Assembly (NCBI RefSeq): GCF_000379525.1
Contig: NZ_KB902408.1
Coordinates: 41,023-105,022 of the forward strand
Source of the DNA: Lamprocystis purpurea DSM 4197
GTDB taxonomy: Bacteria; Pseudomonadota; Gammaproteobacteria; Chromatiales; Chromatiaceae
DNA: 64,000 bases
Direction: 5' to 3'
Shown: positions 25,147 to 34,217 of the stretch, in pieces
How the letters are laid out: every line of letters starts with the position of its first letter
Position numbering within the stretch: the stretch's first letter is position 1
The notes under the pieces: generated by a model
What the model was told of the DNA's origin: nothing
What the model saw: only the letters and a program-made list of their open reading frames with translations
Database searches by the model: none
Made by a program: the position numbers and the translations under genes

Positions 25147-25307
25147 CTTACTCCATAGCCCGGCTCCCGGCTGCGTTCGATGGAGGCTCGGACGAAGGGA
25201 TTTTAGCGATGCCGACCAGCGCCCGACAGGCAGGTCCCGCGGGTGCCTGCCTGTTGGATCGGATAAGAATCGACATCCCGGAGTCCTTTGCTCCTCCAGC
25301 GGCCCGC

Positions 25308-26756
25308 CTAAAGACCCACGCAGAGATACTTGGCCTCCAAATACTCGTCCAGGCCCTGCCGTCCCCCCTCGCGGCCAAACCCTGACTGTTTGATCCCGCC
25401 AAAGGGCGCCACCGCGGTGGAAATGAGCCCGGTATTGAGTCCGACCATCCCGTACTCCAGGGCCTCCGCGACACGGAAGGCGCGTCCCAGGTCGCGCGTA
25501 TAGAAATAGGCGGCCAGACCGAATTCGGTCGCGTTGGCCAGCGCGATGGCTTCGGCCTCGGTGTCAAAACGAAAGATCGGCGCCAGCGGGCCGAAGGTCT
25601 CCTCGCGGGCCGCCCGCATTCCCGGTTGCATCCCCACCATCACGGTCGGCTGGAAGAAGGTCCCGCCCAGGGCGTGGCGGTGCCCGCCGGTCAGGATCCG
25701 CGCACCGCCGGCGACGGCGTCGGCGATCTGCGCCTCCACCTTGACGAGTGCTGCCGCGTTGATCAGCGGTCCCTGGACCACGCCGGTTTCGACCCCGGCG
25801 CCGACCTTGAGCCCCGCGACCTGTTCGGCGAGGCGCGCGGCGAAGGCGTCATGGATGCCGGACTGCGCCAGCAGGCGGTTGGCACAGACGCAGGTCTGAC
25901 CGCTGTTGCGGTATTTGGATTCGATGGCGCCGGCCACCGCGCGCTCCAGGTCCGCATCGTCGAAGACGATGAAGGGGGCGTTGCCGCCCAGTTCCAATGA
26001 CAAGCGCTTTACTGTCTCTGCACACTGGCGCATGAGCAGCCGCCCAACCGCGGTGGAGCCGGTGAAGCTCAGCTTGCGCACGGTGGGATTGGCGGTCAGT
26101 TCGGCGCCGATGGCCGCGGGCGCCCCGGTGACCAGATTGAGCACGCCGGCCGGCAGCCCCGCGCGCTCGCCGAGCACCGCCAGCGCCAGCGCCGAGAGCG
26201 GGGTGTCTTCCGCCGGTTTGACCACCAGGGTGCAGCCGGCGGCGAGTGCCGCGGCGGCCTTGCGGGCGATCATGGCCGCCGGGAAGTTCCAGGGCGTGAT
26301 GGCCGCGCAGACCCCGATGGGCTGTTTCATGACCAGGAGGCGCCGGTCCGCCTGATGGGGCGGGATCAACTCACCGTAAACCCGCCGACCCTCTTCGGCG
26401 AACCACGCGAAATAGGACGCTGCATAGGCGATCTCCCCGCGGGCCTCGGCGAGCGGCTTGCCTTGCTCGGCGGTCATGATCCGCGCCAGATCGTCCTGGG
26501 CGGCGAGCAGCAGGTCATGCCAGCGGTGCAGGATCGTCGCGCGCTCGGCCGCGGTCCGCGCCCGCCAGGCCGGCCAGGCGCGGTCCGCGGCCGCGATGGC
26601 GCGTCGGGTCTCGGCGGCGCCCATGGCGGGGACCTGGCCGATGGTCATGCCGGTGGCGGGATCGGTGACGGCGAAGGTGCCGCCGGCGTCGGCCTGGGTC
26701 CAGCGACCGTCGATCAGTGTCTGGTCGCGCAGCAGAGTGGGGTCATTCAGTTGCAT
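25308..26756 (-). CDS. gabD: NAD(P)-dependent succinate-semialdehyde dehydrogenase
   Basis: The 482-residue protein is an aldehyde dehydrogenase of the GabD type, oxidising succinate semialdehyde to succinate in GABA and related degradation. Visible motifs: TPWNFPAAMIARK and KPAEDTPLSAL for cofactor binding, LSFTGSTAVGR, the catalytic Glu in LELGGNAPFIVFDDAD, and the catalytic Cys in NSGQTCVCANR (residue about 288). The second Cys two residues on is typical of GabD. PFGGIKQSGFGREGG closes the protein. Length is normal. It stands alone; a strong hairpin (ACAGGCAGG/CCTGCCTGT) 50-80 bases after its stop may end the transcript. Confidence 0.93.
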   Translation of the reverse strand: MQLNDPTLLRDQTLIDGRWTQADAGGTFAVTDPATGMTIGQVPAMGAAETRRAIAAADRAWPAWRARTAAERATILHRWHDLLLAAQDDLARIMTAEQGKPLAEARGEIAYAASYFAWFAEEGRRVYGELIPPHQADRRLLVMKQPIGVCAAITPWNFPAAMIARKAAAALAAGCTLVVKPAEDTPLSALALAVLGERAGLPAGVLNLVTGAPAAIGAELTANPTVRKLSFTGSTAVGRLLMRQCAETVKRLSLELGGNAPFIVFDDADLERAVAGAIESKYRNSGQTCVCANRLLAQSGIHDAFAARLAEQVAGLKVGAGVETGVVQGPLINAAALVKVEAQIADAVAGGARILTGGHRHALGGTFFQPTVMVGMQPGMRAAREETFGPLAPIFRFDTEAEAIALANATEFGLAAYFYTRDLGRAFRVAEALEYGMVGLNTGLISTAVAPFGGIKQSGFGREGGRQGLDEYLEAKYLCVGL

Positions 26757-26968
26757 GGGATCGTGCTCGCCGGGTTGGACTGACCGACAGTATGGGCCGC
26801 TCGGTGGTCCCGCGCCCGCTCAGGAGGGTGACGGGAGAGTGCCCGTCCATAGTCCAGCGTCGCAGCAAACGACGCGGGTGGCGCCGTGCCGGTGACTGGC
26901 GAATGCCTGTCCGGTGTTTCGACCCTATACTGCACAGAACTCCTGTCCAACAACGCTCTGGTCTCCCC

Positions 26969-27169
26969 ATGATCGAAACCACGGCCAAACGTTTGCTGGA
27001 ACTGGTGCAGGCGGTGTTGCGGGATCCGTTCTCCGGCATTGGTAAACCGGAGCCGCTCAAGTATCCGGGCGGCGACGTCTTGTCTCGGCGCGTCACTCAG
27101 GAACATCGGTGCGTTTATCTGGTGAAGCAGGATCGCGTTGCGTTCCTCCAAGGTCGATACCATTACTGA
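26969..27169 (+). CDS. YoeB/Txe-like toxin, N-terminally truncated
   Basis: The 66-residue frame has the YoeB core RDPFSGIGKPEPLKYPGG, SRRVTQEHRCVYLV and the C-terminal GRYHY. The catalytic Glu (in KPEPLK), Arg (SRR) and His-Tyr (RYHY) of this ribosome-dependent mRNA interferase family are kept. The first 20 or so residues of the fold, with the usual tryptophans, are missing, and no YefM-type antitoxin precedes it. Its stop overlaps the next gene start by one base. It is probably an inactive or orphan relic. Confidence 0.65.
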   Translation: MIETTAKRLLELVQAVLRDPFSGIGKPEPLKYPGGDVLSRRVTQEHRCVYLVKQDRVAFLQGRYHY

Positions 27170-30100
27170 TGTCGCTCGATAAGGTCATCCAACACCTGGC
27201 TCGCGGTCTGCGCGGCGTCCTGTTGTCCGCGCGACGGGGACCAGGCGGCGGAGCCCCTGGAGTTAACGGTCACCACCTCGTCGTTGCACTGGCGCTGGCC
27301 TACGTGCTGCTGGGTGCCGCCGGCCTCTTGCTTGCCATCCCCCCCGGCTACGCCAGTCCGGTGTTTCCCGCCGCGGGGCTCGCGGTGGCCGCCGCCCTGC
27401 AGTTCGGACCGCGGGCCTTACCTGGGGTCTGGCTGGGTTCCGCTGTGTTGAACCTGGGTCACGCATGGTTCGGCGGCACCCTGACCCCGACCACCGCCGC
27501 CCTGGCGCTGTGCATCGGCGTAGGGGCCAGTCTGCAGGCCGGGGCCGGGGCCTGGCTGGTCCGCCGCTGGCAAAGCTCGACCTGGGAGGCCTTGGAGCGG
27601 GAGCAGGACACCTTTCGCTTCCTGCTGTTGAGCGGCGCGCTTGCCGGAGTGCTGTCGCCGACGATCGGCGTTGCCGCACTCACCGCCGCCGGCGTCATCG
27701 CTGTCCCCAGCGCATCCTACACCTGGTGGAACTGGTACCTGGGTGATGTCCTGGGGATCATGGTGTTCGCCCCCCTCGCACTGTGTTTTCTCAACCGCCA
27801 GGACCCGCTCTGGCGGGAACGGCTGCGGCGTACCGTCCTGCCGGTCCTGCTGACCCTGGGCCTGGCCATCGCCGCGTTCTTCGGCGTCGCCCGTTGGGAA
27901 GTGCAGACCCAAGCCAACGATCTGCGCGACGACAGCGTGCATCTTGCGCAGGCGATTGGCGGGCGCCTCATCAGCCATCGCGAGATTCTCGCCTCACTCA
28001 GTCATTTCATCGAGGCGACACCCGATTTCAGCTTCGCCCAGTTCGAGCGCTTCACGCGGATCACCCTGCAAGCCAACCCCGACATCTTCGCGCTCAGCTT
28101 CAATGATCTGGTCAGCGATGGGCAGCGGCCGGACTACGAAAAGCGCATCAGCGCCCTGTCGCCCCTCGGACCGTTCCAGATCACTGAACGCGATGCCGAG
28201 CGGCGCCTGGTGCGGGCCGGAACCCGCCCCGAATACGTCGCGGTGCGCTATATCGTCCCGTTGGCCAAGAACCAGCCGGCGGTGGGCTTCGACATCCATT
28301 CCGAACCGATCCGCCGTGCCGCGATCGAACGCGCGCGACGCACGAACGCCATGGCCGTGACTGCCCCCATCCTGCTGGTGCAGGAGCAGGAAAAGCGCGT
28401 CGGCCTGCTGGAACTCCTGCCCATCGCCGCCGCGACCGACGGCGCATCCCCCGAGCCGCTTGCGCATCTTGGTTTCGTCGTTGCCGTGGTCAAGGTCGAT
28501 GAGATGATCGAGATCGCCACCCGCGGCGTGATTCCCGAAGGGTTGACCTTTTGCCTGACCGACATGGCGGCCGCCGCGGAATCGGGTCTGCTGTTCTGCT
28601 CCGGACGCCGGGTCGCCGGTCCTTCCGCCATTGCGGACACCCCCGCCAATTGGAGCACGCGGCTGGGCATGGGGGATCGTGATTGGCGTTTGGCGGTCAC
28701 GGTCACTGAGAACTACCGCCAGGCGCACCGACCCTGGCTGGCCTGGGCCGTGGGTGTCGTCGGGCTCTTATTCGCGACGCTGCTGCAGGTGCTGATGCTG
28801 GGGATGACCGGCCGCACCGCCATCATCGAGCGCAAGAACGCCGTGCTCCTGCAGGCTGAAAAGGTGTTCGATAACAGCGGTGAGGCCATCGTCGTCACCG
28901 ATGCCCGTGGTGTCGTGCTGTCGACCAATCCGGCCTTCACGCAGGTGACGGGGTATAGCGCCGAGGAAGCCCGCGGTCAGACCTTGCGGCTCCTGCAGTC
29001 CGGCAGACAGTCACCCGAGTTCTATCGCGACATGTGGCAACGCCTGTTGCGTGAGGGGCAATGGCAGGGCGAGATCTGGAACCGCCGAAAATCCGGCGAC
29101 ATCTACCCTGAATGGCTGACCATCTCGGCCGTACGCAACGAGGCCGGTGAGACCGTGCAGTACGTGGGCTCCTTCACCGATATCACCGCACCCAAGGCCG
29201 CGCAGGAGCGGATCGAGTTCCTCGCCTACCACGACGCCTTGACTCAGTTGCCCAACCGGGTGCTGGCCATGGAGCGGATCGGGCGGGCCATCGCGCACGG
29301 CCGGCGCCATGCGAGCCGGATGGCGCTGCTGCTCATGGACTTGGATAAGTTCAAACTGGTGAACGACACCTACGGCCATAGTGTCGGCGACAGCCTGTTG
29401 CAGGCGGTGGCGGAGCGGCTCCGCCAGACCCCGTGCCGGGACGATACCCTGTGCCGCCTGTCCGGGGACGAATTCCTCATCGTGCTGTACGAGGCCGGTG
29501 ATCAGCAGGCGATTGCCGATCAGTGCGAGGCGATTCTGCGCGACCTGGCTCAGCCCTTTGTGCTCGCCGAGCGGCAGTTGACGACCTCGTCGTCGATCGG
29601 CGTGGCCGTTTTCCCCGCGGACGGCGACACCACTGAAACGCTGCTGCGCAATGCCGACACCGCGCTCTACGAAGCCAAGAAGGGCGGCCGCGACACCTAT
29701 CGATTTTTCGATGAGCAGATGAACCTGAACGTCGTCCATTACGTCAGGACCAAGGAGGCGCTGGAACGGGCATTGGAGCACGACGCGTTCGAGTTGTACT
29801 ACCAACCGCAGTTGCGCCTGGGCCGCGCGGGGGAGTCTGATCAGCCGGTTGCCGCGGAGGCATTGATTCGTTGGCACCACCCGGAACGCGGTCTGATCAT
29901 GCCGGGTGACTTCATCGCCGTCGCCGAGGAGAGCGGCCTGATCGTGCCGATCGGCGCCTGGGCGCTGCGTCAGGCGTGCCGACAGGCCGCGGTCTGGATT
30001 GCCGCGGATCTACCCCTGCGGCTGGTGGCGGTCAATTTGTCGGCGGTGCAGTTTCACAGCGGCAACATCTACGAGTTGGTCCTGTCCGCGTTGGATGAAG

Positions 30101-30531
30101 CGGGTCTCGACCCCGGCTGTCTGGAGCTGGAACTCACCGAGAGCATCCTGCTCGACGACGTCGAGCGCGTCCTGACCGCGGTGCGTCGGCTCAAGGAGCA
30201 TGGCGTGCGTCTGTCCATCGACGACTTCGGCACCGGCTACTCCAGCCTGGCTTACCTCAAACGCTTCAAGGTCGACAAGCTCAAGATCGACCGCTCCTTC
30301 GTCAGCAACATCCTGCAGAGCGAGGAGGACCGCGCCATCGTCCTGGCCATGATTCAGATCGCCCGCAGTCTCAACCTGACGACGGTCGCGGAGGGTGTCG
30401 ACCATATCGACCTGGCCGCAGCGCTCAGGGATATGGGCTGTGACGAGGTGCAGGGATACCTCTATGCCGAACCGCTACGACCGTCGGAATTGGAGCAGTG
30501 GCTGGAGCGCGGGGGCCGGATCACGAAGTGA
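27169..30531 (+). CDS. MASE1-CHASE-PAS-GGDEF-EAL cyclic-di-GMP signalling protein
   Basis: The 1120-residue membrane protein has a MASE1 sensor with about eight helices (residues 35-245), a periplasmic CHASE-like domain (about 270-500), a further helix (VGVVGLLFATLLQVLML), a PAS domain (about 565-685; TNPAFTQVTGYSAEEARGQ), a GGDEF domain with the variant RLSGDEF (about 765) and an EAL domain (AAEALIRWHHP at 900, DDFGTGYSS at 1020, KLKIDRSFV). All EAL catalytic motifs are intact, so phosphodiesterase activity is likely; the SGDEF site may reduce cyclase activity. It is a single gene following the YoeB-like relic. Confidence 0.92.
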   Translation: MSLDKVIQHLARGLRGVLLSARRGPGGGAPGVNGHHLVVALALAYVLLGAAGLLLAIPPGYASPVFPAAGLAVAAALQFGPRALPGVWLGSAVLNLGHAWFGGTLTPTTAALALCIGVGASLQAGAGAWLVRRWQSSTWEALEREQDTFRFLLLSGALAGVLSPTIGVAALTAAGVIAVPSASYTWWNWYLGDVLGIMVFAPLALCFLNRQDPLWRERLRRTVLPVLLTLGLAIAAFFGVARWEVQTQANDLRDDSVHLAQAIGGRLISHREILASLSHFIEATPDFSFAQFERFTRITLQANPDIFALSFNDLVSDGQRPDYEKRISALSPLGPFQITERDAERRLVRAGTRPEYVAVRYIVPLAKNQPAVGFDIHSEPIRRAAIERARRTNAMAVTAPILLVQEQEKRVGLLELLPIAAATDGASPEPLAHLGFVVAVVKVDEMIEIATRGVIPEGLTFCLTDMAAAAESGLLFCSGRRVAGPSAIADTPANWSTRLGMGDRDWRLAVTVTENYRQAHRPWLAWAVGVVGLLFATLLQVLMLGMTGRTAIIERKNAVLLQAEKVFDNSGEAIVVTDARGVVLSTNPAFTQVTGYSAEEARGQTLRLLQSGRQSPEFYRDMWQRLLREGQWQGEIWNRRKSGDIYPEWLTISAVRNEAGETVQYVGSFTDITAPKAAQERIEFLAYHDALTQLPNRVLAMERIGRAIAHGRRHASRMALLLMDLDKFKLVNDTYGHSVGDSLLQAVAERLRQTPCRDDTLCRLSGDEFLIVLYEAGDQQAIADQCEAILRDLAQPFVLAERQLTTSSSIGVAVFPADGDTTETLLRNADTALYEAKKGGRDTYRFFDEQMNLNVVHYVRTKEALERALEHDAFELYYQPQLRLGRAGESDQPVAAEALIRWHHPERGLIMPGDFIAVAEESGLIVPIGAWALRQACRQAAVWIAADLPLRLVAVNLSAVQFHSGNIYELVLSALDEAGLDPGCLELELTESILLDDVERVLTAVRRLKEHGVRLSIDDFGTGYSSLAYLKRFKVDKLKIDRSFVSNILQSEEDRAIVLAMIQIARSLNLTTVAEGVDHIDLAAALRDMGCDEVQGYLYAEPLRPSELEQWLERGGRITK

Positions 30532-30574
30532 AACAAGTGCAATAAGCGGAACGCCTTTGGCGTTTCGGTCGCTG

Positions 30575-30698
30575 GGCCTCGATCAAGATTCCGGCCACTT
30601 GGGCTCGCCGGGTGCGTAGTCAGGCCATCCTGGCCTGACACTGTCAGGGCTGGAAGCCCTGACGACGCACGCCGCTGGCCGGGATTACGATCAAGGCC
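30575..30698. repeat. modular palindromic repeat, subtype 2 (inverted copy)
   Basis: Nearly identical to the reverse complement of 10995-11118, with ends GGCCTCGATCAAGATTCCGG and GGGATTACGATCAAGGCC, and two nested palindromic blocks in the core. It follows the cyclic-di-GMP gene. Downstream, 30720-30760 carries ACAACGACAACGACAACG, a simple repeat also seen near 41.9 kb. Confidence 0.85.
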
Positions 30699-30780
30699 GG
30701 TCGTTGGTTGTCGTGATTGAATTGCTTCTCCGACAACGACAACGACAACGATTGTATGCGTTGTTAAACAAACTCTTGAT

Positions 30781-31001
30781 TTCTTACCTGGCCCCCTCGG
30801 GTCGCCGGGGCGCGCCTTGAGGGTCGGCGGCGGCTGCCAGTTCCGTCAAAGCGGCCCGCAGACCGATGGCCTCCACCCCCGCGGCCAGGGGGAAGCGGTC
30901 TTCGCCGGGATAGATCACCCCTGGCGCGGCCCGATCAAGGCGACCGACGCCTGGCGGGCAAGCGCGTGCTCGATGGTCTGGAGTGCGTGGCGGGGGAACA
31001 T
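30781..31001 (-). pseudogene. AAA/DUF4143-type ATPase with internal deletion
   Basis: An ATG at 31001 opens MFPRHALQTIEHALARQAS then VALIGPRQ, the N-terminus of the AAA_14/DUF4143 family ending just before its Walker A. In the next codons the sequence jumps, out of frame, to VIYPGEDRFPLAAGVEAIGL, which is the C-terminal end of the same family. About 300 codons in the middle are gone. It is a clean deletion relic. Confidence 0.65.
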
Positions 31002-31199
31002 CCTTGCAATTCTAAAGCAGTGTTTTCGATTTACAAGGACGAACGTCAGGCGCAGGGCGTCTCCTCTTGGCCGAAGAATCGTGCGCACCCTTGTGCAGCG
31101 CGCTCTTGCGAACCCTCAGGTCACCGTTACCCTGCAACGATCGGGGGCGCATACTCGCGGTCTGCCCATTGACTCTGCTGAATAACGATTCGGGTTGCC

Positions 31200-32408
31200 A
31201 TGAAAAATAAGGTGATCGGCCAATTAGCGGTCGCGCTCTCCGGCGTTGTGTATTACGGATTGGTCGCTGCGGAATGCGCGAGCGTCGACCGCGCATCCAG
31301 TGCCTGCCGTTATCCCGCGGGCGACGCCTGGTGCGCCAGGCACGGCGACGGCAATCGTTATGCCTATAAAGACGGTTGTGTCGACGAGAACAACACCGCC
31401 GACACCAACAGCGCGCCGCGCTCACCGGCTCCGGCCAAGTCCTGGAGTCCGGTGGTCGACTGGGACTGCGGGAAGGCGAGAACCGCCGTCGAGCGCCTGA
31501 TCTGCGCCAACCCGGATGTGCGTGCCCAGGATGGCAGGATGGGGGCGCTCTACGCCGACTTGCAGGCGAGCGGCCGGTTGCCCGAACGGCTGCAAAAAGC
31601 CTGGCTGCTCGGCCAACGCAACGCCTGCGACAATGCGGACTGTCTGCGCGCGGTCTATGCCGAGCGGATTCGTTACCTCGAATCGCTGGCGGTTGCGACC
31701 GCGGCCGCCGGTGTCCCTGCCGTCGCGCCGGTGGCCGGTTCGCCGGATGCCGCCCGCGAGCCGGCGCGCCGCCCGCCGCCGCCAACCACTGCTGAAACGG
31801 CCACGATGCAGCCGCCGGAACCGATTCCGGAGCCGATTCCGGAGCCGGAACCCATTGCCGAAACGGCACTGACATCGTCTGGACCAAGCTCTCAGACGGG
31901 TATACCGATGCTTCCGTTGCCGGAAGCGCCGACCCCGGCAGCGGGAGGAGCCCCGACCGGCGATGCTCCGCACGGGGCGTCCCCGGGCGCCTCCGTCAAG
32001 AGCGGCGCTGGCGTCCTGCTGGGTTTGGCGGTGTTGGCCATCGCGTTCGGTCTGTTCGTGTGGCGGGACCGCCGGCGGGTCGACGCGTCCTCGCGTCGCG
32101 GTCTCGCGGTGTTCGCCCGGCGAGTGCAGGCCGGGTGGGGACTCCGACGCGGGGGTTGGCGGGGGCTGCGCAGGCTCACTTCAGCGCCCGCCGATGCTTC
32201 CGCCGGAACTTTCGGGGCGATGCCGATCAGGGCATCGGCATCGGTCGACGTGCCGCTGTCTGATGACCTCATCGCCCGTCTGCGCGCCCTGGCCCGGCCC
32301 GGCGAGCCGCTGTCGGTGGTGGTCGCACGCGCCGTCGCGGCACTGGAAGTGACCTCCACGCCGCCCCCGACCGCTGCCGTTCCGGTGCGACCGGAAACCG
32401 GGGTTTGA
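31200..32408 (+). CDS. LprI-like domain protein with C-terminal membrane anchor
   Basis: The 402-residue protein has a signal peptide, a short Cys-containing N-terminal region, an LprI-like domain (about residues 88-160) with WDCGKARTAVERLICANPDV, LYADL and WLLGQRNACDNADCL, a Pro/Glu-rich linker, then a transmembrane helix (GAGVLLGLAVLAIAFGLFVW, about 268-288) and a basic cytoplasmic tail. LprI domains in other bacteria inhibit lysozyme; this one may be a periplasmic, membrane-anchored sensor or inhibitor. Its stop overlaps or abuts the ABC transporter start at 32405/32414, so the two are probably co-expressed. Confidence 0.7.
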   Translation: MKNKVIGQLAVALSGVVYYGLVAAECASVDRASSACRYPAGDAWCARHGDGNRYAYKDGCVDENNTADTNSAPRSPAPAKSWSPVVDWDCGKARTAVERLICANPDVRAQDGRMGALYADLQASGRLPERLQKAWLLGQRNACDNADCLRAVYAERIRYLESLAVATAAAGVPAVAPVAGSPDAAREPARRPPPPTTAETATMQPPEPIPEPIPEPEPIAETALTSSGPSSQTGIPMLPLPEAPTPAAGGAPTGDAPHGASPGASVKSGAGVLLGLAVLAIAFGLFVWRDRRRVDASSRRGLAVFARRVQAGWGLRRGGWRGLRRLTSAPADASAGTFGAMPIRASASVDVPLSDDLIARLRALARPGEPLSVVVARAVAALEVTSTPPPTAAVPVRPETGV

Positions 32409-32413
32409 CCACG

Positions 32414-34177
32414 ATGGCCCCAACTGCCGCTCGGCAACCTGCTAAACCCCGCGCTTTCGGCGAACTCGTGCGGCAACTGTGGACCATCTCCAAGGCGTTC
32501 TTCGGTTCGGAGGTCCGATATAAGGCGCTTGGCTTCACCATGGTTCTGCTCGCCCTGGCCCTGTCCGTCGGCGGCGTGCAGGTGCTCATGAGCTATGTGG
32601 CGAGGTATTTCATGACGGCCATCGCCATTAAAGACGTGTCGGCCTATTGGCAATGGCTGTGGTGGTATCTCGGGACCTTTGCGCTTGCCGTCCCGCTGGG
32701 GGTTTACTACCGGTGGACGGAAGAGCGTCTGGCCGTGCTCTGGCGGGAATGGATGGCGCGGCACCTGATCAAACGCTATTTCAACAACCGCGCTTACTAC
32801 CGGCTGCGCAGCGCATCCAACATCGATAATCCGGATCAGCGGATCAGCGAGGATGTGCGCAACTTCACCAGCACCTCGTTATCCTTCCTGCTCATCATGC
32901 TGAATGCAGTGGTGACTTTGATTGCGTTCATCGGCGTGCTGTGGGCGATCTCAGCCAGCCTGGTCGGGGTGCTGTTCGTTTATGCCGTGGCGGGCACCGG
33001 CATCAGCATTCTCATCGGCCGCCGCCTGATCGGTCTCAATTACTCGCAATATCAGAAAGAGGCCGATTTCCGCTATGGTCTGGTGCGGGTTCGGGACAAC
33101 GCCGAATCCATCGCTTTCTATCGCGGGGAGGCGCGGGAGCGCCGTGATCTGGTGGGGCGTCTGGGCGCGGCGGTCCTGAATATGCTGAGCATCATCGGCT
33201 GGAATCGCAACCTGGCGTTCTTCGTCAACAGCTACAACTATGCCGCCATCATCCTGCCGGTGGTGATCGTGGCGCCGATGTTCATGCGCGGGGAGGTGGA
33301 GTTCGGCGTGGTCACTCAATCGGCCGGCGCCTTTGCGCAAGTGCTGGCGGCCGTGTCGCTGATCATCACGCAGTTTGAACGGTTGAGCGCTTACCTGGCC
33401 GGCGTCCGGCGGCTTGGCACCCTGTGGGACGATCTGGATGAATTCGATGCGGAAGAAGACCAGGCGGCCCCGGCCGGTCCCCCGGAAGGGGCTGACGACG
33501 GCCGCAAAGTGAAGTTGGACAAACTGACGGTCCGCACGCCGGATCATGCAAAGACATTGGTCAGCCAGTTGTCCTTCGAACTGTGCCGCAATCAGAGCCT
33601 GCTGATCATGGGTGCCAGCGGCACCGGCAAGAGTTCCGTGCTGCGCACCATCGCCGGGCTCTGGCCGAGCGGCGCCGGGTCGCTCGAACGCCCGCCGTTG
33701 CGCGAGATCATGTTCCTGCCGCAACGCCCCTATATGATCGACGGCAATCTGCGCGATCAGTTGCTCTATCCCTATCCTGATCGCGACCTCAGCGACGAAC
33801 AGATCATCGCGGTGGCCGATAAGGTGAATCTCGCGGACGTGCTGGATCGCGTCGACCGCGATCTGGAACGCGTGCTCGACTGGACCAACGTCCTGTCGAT
33901 GGGTGAACAGCAGCGCGTGGCCTTCGCGCGACTGTTTCTGCGCAATCCCGGTTTCGCCTTCCTTGACGAGGCCACCAGCGCACTGGATGAAGACAATCAG
34001 GAACGCTTCTACCAACTGCTCAAGGAATCGCGCATCGCCTTCATCAGCGTCGGACACCGCACCACCTTGATCCAATACCACGACCGTGTCCTGCAACTGG
34101 ACCGTTCGGGAAGTTGGGAAATCACCGAGCGGGGCGAGCGGCCGGCGCTTGCGAGCAACGGAAGTGCCATCGTGTGA
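32414..34177 (+). CDS. SbmA/BacA-type (ABCD) ABC transporter with fused ATPase
   Basis: The protein of about 587 residues has a six-helix ABC_membrane_2 domain with the signature SNIDNPDQRISEDVRNF and a C-terminal ATPase: Walker A GASGTGKSS, signature LSMGEQQR, Walker B FAFLDEATSALDE. This arrangement is that of YddA/ABCD-type transporters related to SbmA/BacA, which move peptides, vitamin B12 or fatty-acyl substrates. ATG 32414 is used; TTG 32405 is an alternative with a purine-rich site upstream. It follows the LprI-like gene directly. Substrate is not known. Confidence 0.87.
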   Translation: MAPTAARQPAKPRAFGELVRQLWTISKAFFGSEVRYKALGFTMVLLALALSVGGVQVLMSYVARYFMTAIAIKDVSAYWQWLWWYLGTFALAVPLGVYYRWTEERLAVLWREWMARHLIKRYFNNRAYYRLRSASNIDNPDQRISEDVRNFTSTSLSFLLIMLNAVVTLIAFIGVLWAISASLVGVLFVYAVAGTGISILIGRRLIGLNYSQYQKEADFRYGLVRVRDNAESIAFYRGEARERRDLVGRLGAAVLNMLSIIGWNRNLAFFVNSYNYAAIILPVVIVAPMFMRGEVEFGVVTQSAGAFAQVLAAVSLIITQFERLSAYLAGVRRLGTLWDDLDEFDAEEDQAAPAGPPEGADDGRKVKLDKLTVRTPDHAKTLVSQLSFELCRNQSLLIMGASGTGKSSVLRTIAGLWPSGAGSLERPPLREIMFLPQRPYMIDGNLRDQLLYPYPDRDLSDEQIIAVADKVNLADVLDRVDRDLERVLDWTNVLSMGEQQRVAFARLFLRNPGFAFLDEATSALDEDNQERFYQLLKESRIAFISVGHRTTLIQYHDRVLQLDRSGSWEITERGERPALASNGSAIV

Positions 34178-34217
34178 GTCCTGGCGAACTCAACAGGATC
34201 GCCGGTCAGCGCATCAC

